Below are positions 59,133 to 64,000 of a stretch of 64,000 nucleotides of DNA, one piece after another. A model generated the notes under the pieces. That model ran no database searches. It saw nothing but the letters and a program-made list of their open reading frames with translations, and was not told the DNA's origin. Position 1 is the first letter of the stretch, and each line of letters starts with the position of its first letter. Position numbers and translations under genes: made by a program. The stretch is taken from positions 1,542,572 to 1,606,571 of the forward strand of contig NW_017265142.1 of assembly GCF_001638985.1 (NCBI RefSeq), written 5' to 3'. Source of the stretch: Phycomyces blakesleeanus NRRL 1555(-) (Eukaryota; Mucoromycota; Mucoromycetes; Mucorales; Phycomycetaceae).

Positions 59133-62100
59133 CTAAAAGAGTGAGTCTTCTAATTCTATTTTTCTAATGTTTAAGGTAGCAATGGCAGCTATTCGGTTAG
59201 TGACAAAAGGAACATCATGGAAGATATGTTGGAAGTGAGCGTCCCAAATGGCCCCTATTGTGCATCCCAGAATACTATAGGCGGACACTGTGGTATTCTT
59301 GACTTCAACTGACATTGGAGAAGAAGGAAGGAGAAGGTGGTCAAACGTAAGCGATGTGGGATATTCCAGGAACCGGGTTGCAATTTGATGCCAAATTAAC
59401 TTTTTTATGAGGGCATGCCCAGAATAGATGTTCATTATCTTCCAGTTCGCCACATAAAATGCATTGTGGGTCGTCTACAACCGTAACGTTATGGCTAAAT
59501 AGCCGCTGCCTACTAGGAACCTTTCCATGCATCAATCTCCACCAGATGGTGTAGATTCTAAGAGGAAGACGTAATTCCAAAAAGCTACACCAGTGTACTA
59601 GTGCTGCATGTGGGAATGGGGGTGAGACTTGGGTGAGGGGCGGTCTTATGTGTGCACGGATCACTTGAGCAGAGAGATTGCGTATCTGTGGAACTTTTGG
59701 TATCCCAGAGGAAAGGAAGCCTTGAAAGTGGCGAGGTGGAGTCGGAAAGAAGGAGGCCATCACTGAGCCAGGCTCTCGCAATGGAGAAACTGTGAGCAGA
59801 GAGAACCACTCCTTCAGTCGGAGTTCACTGTGATCCAAAAGGGTAAACAGCGTGTCTATGTTAGACCTGGCTCGTCTTCGTTCATACTGGTTGAGTCGAC
59901 ATATGCATCCAAGAGTGTAGTCATATAAGAATGCATTACATGCACGTAGTTTACCGCAGGTAAAGAAGAGTGGTAGAGGATGAGATGGGGCCAGAATTGT
60001 GCTGAGAGATAGCTCCTGTACAGTGACAGGATTTATGACAGTCCAGTCAAAGGAGAGAGGAATGGTTTTCATAGCATGAAAGATTGTAGGAAAGATACTA
60101 AAGGTGTTGAGGCGAGGTGACCGCAGCTCAGGAAACACCAGAGGAAGAAATGAGTTAGTTGTATTGCAATACTGCCTTATAAGGTATGCCAGTATTTTGC
60201 CGGCGAAAGATAGTGGGGCGGTCTGATCGAGCAAGGGGAGAATCTATCTGGTTTGCAGTAAGGAATAAGGGGTCTGAGGATCCAGGACGCCAAGGCCACC
60301 TTCTCGTCGTGGACGAGTGCATGAGTCATATCTAACAAATGGGTAGCGTCCATGAGATAAAAATTTAATTACTTCTGAACGAAGTCTGCTTATGTCAGCC
60401 GTATTCACTGGGAGGATGCGTATTACATGCCATGCCCTACTCAGAAGAAGTGAGTTGGCAACTAGCCCTCTACCAAGAACCAAAAGGTTTTGCTGTGCTA
60501 AAAATTGTGCGTGGTTACGGATCTTTGTAATTACGTCTTCAAAAGCACAGAATAGTTGAGCCTTTGAGCTGGTGAGAGGGTAATCAAGATATGTTATTGG
60601 CTGCGAGCTATGACTATCATGCCATGAAGTTATTTTGTGGTTCTGCAAATGAGAATTTCAAGTCTGTTGTTTACGACCAGATAAGGAGACTGCGACTGTT
60701 TTATGTCTATTCATTCTGGTATTTGACGCATAGCCATATACCTGGAGCTTATCTATCAGGATGTTGAGCTTGTCAGGCGTGTTCAAGAACACTACTACGT
60801 CGTCAGCATATGCTAAGAACTTAATAGGTGGTGGCTCGTCTATAGACTGGGACAATAAAGGGAGCCCATTTCAGATGATGAGTCCTTTGAGTTGTTTGGT
60901 AGCAAGGATGGTGTGGAGTAGAGGTTTGAGGGCCAGGTTGAAAAGAAGAGGGGAGAGTGGATCCCCTTGTTGCAAACCTCGGCCTTGTTTGATTGGAGCT
61001 GACAGATATCCGTTGATATTGACACAAAGTGTTGTGTCAAAGAAGAGGGCTGTGATGGCAAGAATGAAAGTGGAAGGAAACCCAAACCGAAGAAGGCATC
61101 AATGCAGGTACTCAGGGTGAACTCGATCGTAAGCCTTTTCTTGGTCAAGTAGTAAGCAGATTCTGGATAGTTTGTATCTTTGAGCCGTATCCATGATTAT
61201 TCTGGCGACTATTCCATTATCTGCAATGAACCTATTTCCCAAAAACCCTGTTTAGTATGGGTTGATAGTGAGTTTCATCGCGGTTGGAAGGCGTGATGTG
61301 ATAAGGCGAGTGAAGAGTTTGGTGTCAGCGCATATCAGCGATATAGGCCTCCAGTTGGACAATGAAGTAAGGTCTCTCTTTTTTGGCAGCAGAACAACCA
61401 CAGACCGTTTCCATGATCGCGGAATTTCTTGACGTTGGAGAGCTAGGTTAAAGACTTTGACCATCAGGCCTTGGGCAAATTTGTGCTGGAATAGCCAACG
61501 AAGAAGTTCATATGGTATAACATCTATGCCTGGGCTACTGCGAGTGGGGAAGTGATTAAGGGCTCTCAATATGTTCTTAGCATCCCATTCTGCTGTAATA
61601 GTCTCTCCCTCTTCGCTAGGTAGGCAGCTGGAATCTGGAATATTGGCCAACAGTGACTCGACAACATTATCATCGATGGTTTTGGCAGTATACAAATCGG
61701 AATAGAAGGTGTGGGCGCATTTAACCAGACCATCTGGGGATTTGGTTAGGCCACCATTTTCTTGCTGTGCTTGGATGTTCTGTGCCTGTCAGCGTTCTTT
61801 CAAGCATCGGTAGAAGTAGGCATTTGAGCATTCTCCATGTTTGCGCCACTTATGTCCTGATCGAAGTGCTAGGATGTGGGCATCAACTTCTTGTTGGCAG
61901 TCTATCTGACGCTCAACTTCAAGCAGCTGTTGATGGAGGACTGAGGAGGGATCGTCGTCTAGAGAGTTGGGAACGTATTCTTGTTCTTCTGTCAGTGGGG
62001 TTGGTGAGGTGTGGGGTTCGTCCTCAATTCTATGACTTTGTGGTTGGCTAGTCCCTAAGTATTCCTGAGCTACCTCTCTGTTGGAGATATGTTGCGTATG

Positions 62101-63132
62101 CTGTGTGCGTGGACGACTGTGTGGGTTGCTTGGGTGTCTCGATTGTAAGTCTCTTTGAGACTGACTGTGCAGCTGTGTTACTATAGCAGATCGTTGCTCC
62201 GGTAGTATCTTCTGCATAGTCTTGGCTTTGTTTCTAGCTTTACGACTATGGTCTATAGCCATGGCTTTCAAATTAGCCTTTATCAGGTCCCATTGGATGT
62301 GAGGTGCTACATTAGGAATCTGTGTTTCTGCTACATCAAGGAAGGTAGTCATTGTGTTGCAAAACTCTTTATCAGACAGGAGGTATGGGTTGAACCTCCA
62401 GATTCCAGGTCCATGCTGAGGTGACCCAATTGAAAGTTGGATGCTGATACTGAAATGATCCATCCAAGATCCGGCAACATATTCAACCACAGGAGAGTGT
62501 ACTGATATCTTTAGGTCGTTTGTGACAAAAAGGAAATCGAGGGTTGATCCAGTGGTGAATGTTGGGAGTGGCGTGCAGTTCACAGGAGTGATGGCGTCAA
62601 ACCAATGGTGGGATAACCATTGGGTCCATGTGGTTGGAAGGGGTGGGGAGGAAGTGAGTCTTGTTTTGTAATTGAGATCTCCGAGTAACACACTTTTTGG
62701 AAGTGGTGGAGAACTAAAGGCTAGATAGTGATCTAGAAGAGAGTAGAAGAGAGGGCATTGCTCTGGGTGGGCAGGTGCATAAATGACAAAGAAGTTGAGC
62801 GGGTCATGTATTTTATGGGCGTAGTGAATTGTGGCAGTAAGCAGACAGCCGTCTGTTAGGTGTATGGGGTTGAAGGAGTTGAGATGTGGTTCTATATAGT
62901 ATTCGGAGTTAAAGGAAACTAGACCACAGTGATGTGACCATGTGCTAGATTGAGCTTGAAGGAGTGTAGAGATGGATGATTGCGTATTTTCGGTGTCAGT
63001 GTGCGATTCTTGGATGGCAAGGATATCATATTTTTGTTGTCTTATATGGCAGGCGAAATGTCAACCAGAGGTGGTCAGCATCTTTTTTAAGCCTCTGCAG
63101 TTAAGCGAGGCAATTCTTAGATGGTTAGACAT
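59133..63132 (-). pseudogene. LINE ORF2, endonuclease and reverse transcriptase, broken
   Basis: Read on the minus strand from ATG at 63132, one frame stays aligned for about 3.7 kb. The N-terminal APE-type endonuclease shows SLNCRGLKK, ILAIQESH, LLGDLNY, STLDFLFV and DHFSI. The reverse transcriptase shows RSWKRSVVVLLPKK, SNWRPISL, LLLDQEKAYDRV, GLQQGDPLSPLLF and the catalytic YADD at 60799-60810. The C-terminus has the CILCGE...HLFWACPHK Cys/His cluster. In-frame stops: 63061-63063 (TGA), 61789-61791 (TGA), 61252-61254 (TAA), 61099-61101 (TGA), 60871-60873 (TGA), 60658-60660 (TGA), 60244-60246 (TAG). An extra A in an A6 run near 59401-59406 shifts the frame; sense coding continues to 59133. 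Confidence 0.9.
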
Positions 63133-63266
63133 ATTTACTGCCCTGAACCATCAGCGACGACAGTCTTGTGGACAGCTGAAGGATCTGGGAAGAGTCCTTG
63201 GGTGGGTTTGTTGTTTCGGTTTCTTTTACCATTAATGATGATAGTGGGGTCAACATCATTTCTCAG

Positions 63267-64000
63267 TCAGGACTTCCAGCCAGTCGCCTTGGGTGGGTTG
63301 GCCATAGCTTCATTAGTCATTATGATGTCTTCATCACCTGCTATTCCTCCTTGTGCTTCTGTAGTCGGTCCGACTGTAATTTCGCTGCTCTCAGTTATAC
63401 CTTCCAGACTACGTTGTTGTTCTTCAACGAGGGCAATCTTGTCCTCAAGTGCATTTTCACTTTGCACAAGTGCCTCTTGCATCTTCGCATTTTCTCTGAC
63501 TAGACAGGCCAGTTCTTCTTCAAGCTGGTGGTTGTTACCTCCATTCTCTGGTGAGATAACTTGAGGATCTTCTTGGCATTGACGCTTACGTTCCTTCTCA
63601 ATTGTTTCATCAGGACATTGTGCCCGAATGTGGCCTGGCTTTTTACAACCATAGCACAGGCGAGGGCTCTTCGTCTTCTTCTCACAGTTTGCTTTCTTAT
63701 GGCCCTCTCTATGACAATAATTGCATGTCACAGGCATGTTCTGCCACTTGGCATAAATCTCTTGTTCCCCACGAAAGTCAATCTTGTGTGTTAGGGGAAT
63801 GTATTCAATCCCTTCCTTTGGAGCAGTGTCCAACATGACAAAGTCTTTGCCTCCAAACAATTGAAACTGAGGGTCCATATAAAAACCAATATGAATCACT
63901 CGACCAAAAAGGCCCATGACTTCTTGAACTTGAGACTCTAATTTATCTGCCCTGCGGAGAGGTAACTTATCAAGATGTATGCGAAGGATGTTGCTATCCC
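63267..64000 (-). CDS. LINE ORF1 zinc-knuckle protein, 5' part outside window
   Basis: The frame is open from the right edge of the window (starting inside codons for SNILRIHLDKLPLRRADK) to a stop at 63267-63269. The visible part is about 240 residues. Two CCHC knuckles, CNYCHREGHKKANC and CYGCKKPGHIRAQC, follow a basic RNA-binding-like region; a coiled coil (LEEELACLVRENAKMQEALV, then ALEDKIALVEEQQRSLE) and an acidic tail follow. LINE ORF1 proteins coat the element RNA and act as chaperones in target-primed reverse transcription. The reading frame differs from ORF2 and lies 134 bp upstream of it. No stop codon is present in the visible part, unlike ORF2. Confidence 0.85.
   Translation of the reverse strand, partial: DSNILRIHLDKLPLRRADKLESQVQEVMGLFGRVIHIGFYMDPQFQLFGGKDFVMLDTAPKEGIEYIPLTHKIDFRGEQEIYAKWQNMPVTCNYCHREGHKKANCEKKTKSPRLCYGCKKPGHIRAQCPDETIEKERKRQCQEDPQVISPENGGNNHQLEEELACLVRENAKMQEALVQSENALEDKIALVEEQQRSLEGITESSEITVGPTTEAQGGIAGDEDIIMTNEAMANPPKATGWKS

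Larger units (their letters stand above)
59082..64000 (-). mobile_element. L1-like non-LTR retrotransposon, right-truncated by window
   Basis: Minus-strand LINE with ORF1 (zinc-knuckle protein), ORF2 (endonuclease plus reverse transcriptase) and a short 3' UTR ending in nine A (complement of 59082-59090). The 5' end lies beyond 64000. The order ORF1 with two CCHC knuckles, APE endonuclease, RT and a C-terminal Cys/His cluster, with no RNase H seen, points to the L1/Tx1 side of LINEs. ORF2 is broken by seven nonsense codons and one A-run frameshift, so this copy is dead but not old: no large deletions are apparent. It inserted next to the DIRS-like relic. Confidence 0.9.

Noticed and set aside
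61767..62051. Plus-strand frames across the LINE
   Set aside because: Antisense of ORF2; no motifs.

Overview
This window looks like nuclear DNA of an early-diverging filamentous fungus, most likely Mucoromycota and probably Mucorales. The genes are spliced, with short GT-AG introns and several tiny exons, and they sit in very AT-rich, microsatellite-filled spacers. The gene set is fungal: Cdc24-type RhoGEF, NDT80/PhoG transcription factor, allantoate-permease-type MFS carrier, sugar porter, arginase. The mobile-element relics (L1-like LINE, DIRS-like tyrosine recombinase, PIF/Harbinger, TnpB/Fanzor-like fragment) also fit that group. Species assignment is inference; no database search was possible.

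Layout. 1-5.3 kb: AT-rich spacer with one strongly hairpinned candidate RNA (about 607-780). 5.3-7.6 kb (+): MFS transporter, 8 exons. 8.3-9.5 kb (-): PPR protein, probably mitochondrial. 10.4-11.7 kb (+): glyoxalase II with a mitochondrial presequence and a 7-nt microexon. 12.2-15.2 kb (-): NDT80/PhoG transcription factor. 16.2-25.3 kb (-): an intronless 3028-residue spectraplakin-like protein (CH domain, long helical rod, GAR domain). 28.8-30.9 kb (-): mitochondrial carrier with a large low-complexity insertion. 32.6-35.3 kb (+): sugar transporter. 36.6-37.6 kb (+): small unknown membrane protein. 38.4-41.8 kb (+): Cdc24 homologue (CH-DH-PH-PB1) with a GC-AG intron. 43.7-44.7 kb (+): Gln-rich unknown protein. 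45.4-46.7 kb: TnpB/Fanzor-like relic and a MITE. 47.5-51.1 kb (+): membrane-anchored fatty aldehyde dehydrogenase. 51.9-53.2 kb (+): arginase.

55.2-64 kb is a mobile-element island. It begins with a complete 2,990-bp PIF/Harbinger element: terminal inverted repeats, intact DDE transposase, and a convergent partner gene broken by one in-frame stop. Next to it is a decayed DIRS-like tyrosine recombinase, then an L1-like LINE on the minus strand that runs off the right edge. The LINE ORF2 stays in one frame for almost 4 kb and is broken by seven nonsense codons, each one transition away from a sense codon.

The host genes do not form a cluster with one job. They cover central metabolism (methylglyoxal detoxification, arginine breakdown, aldehyde oxidation), uptake (two MFS carriers), mitochondria (carrier, PPR protein), polarity and cytoskeleton (Cdc24, spectraplakin) and nutrient/development regulation (NDT80/PhoG). 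Points most worth checking: the spectraplakin, the glyoxalase microexon that carries a metal ligand, the candidate structured RNA near the left end, the PIF/Harbinger pair, and the TnpB/Fanzor-like fragment.
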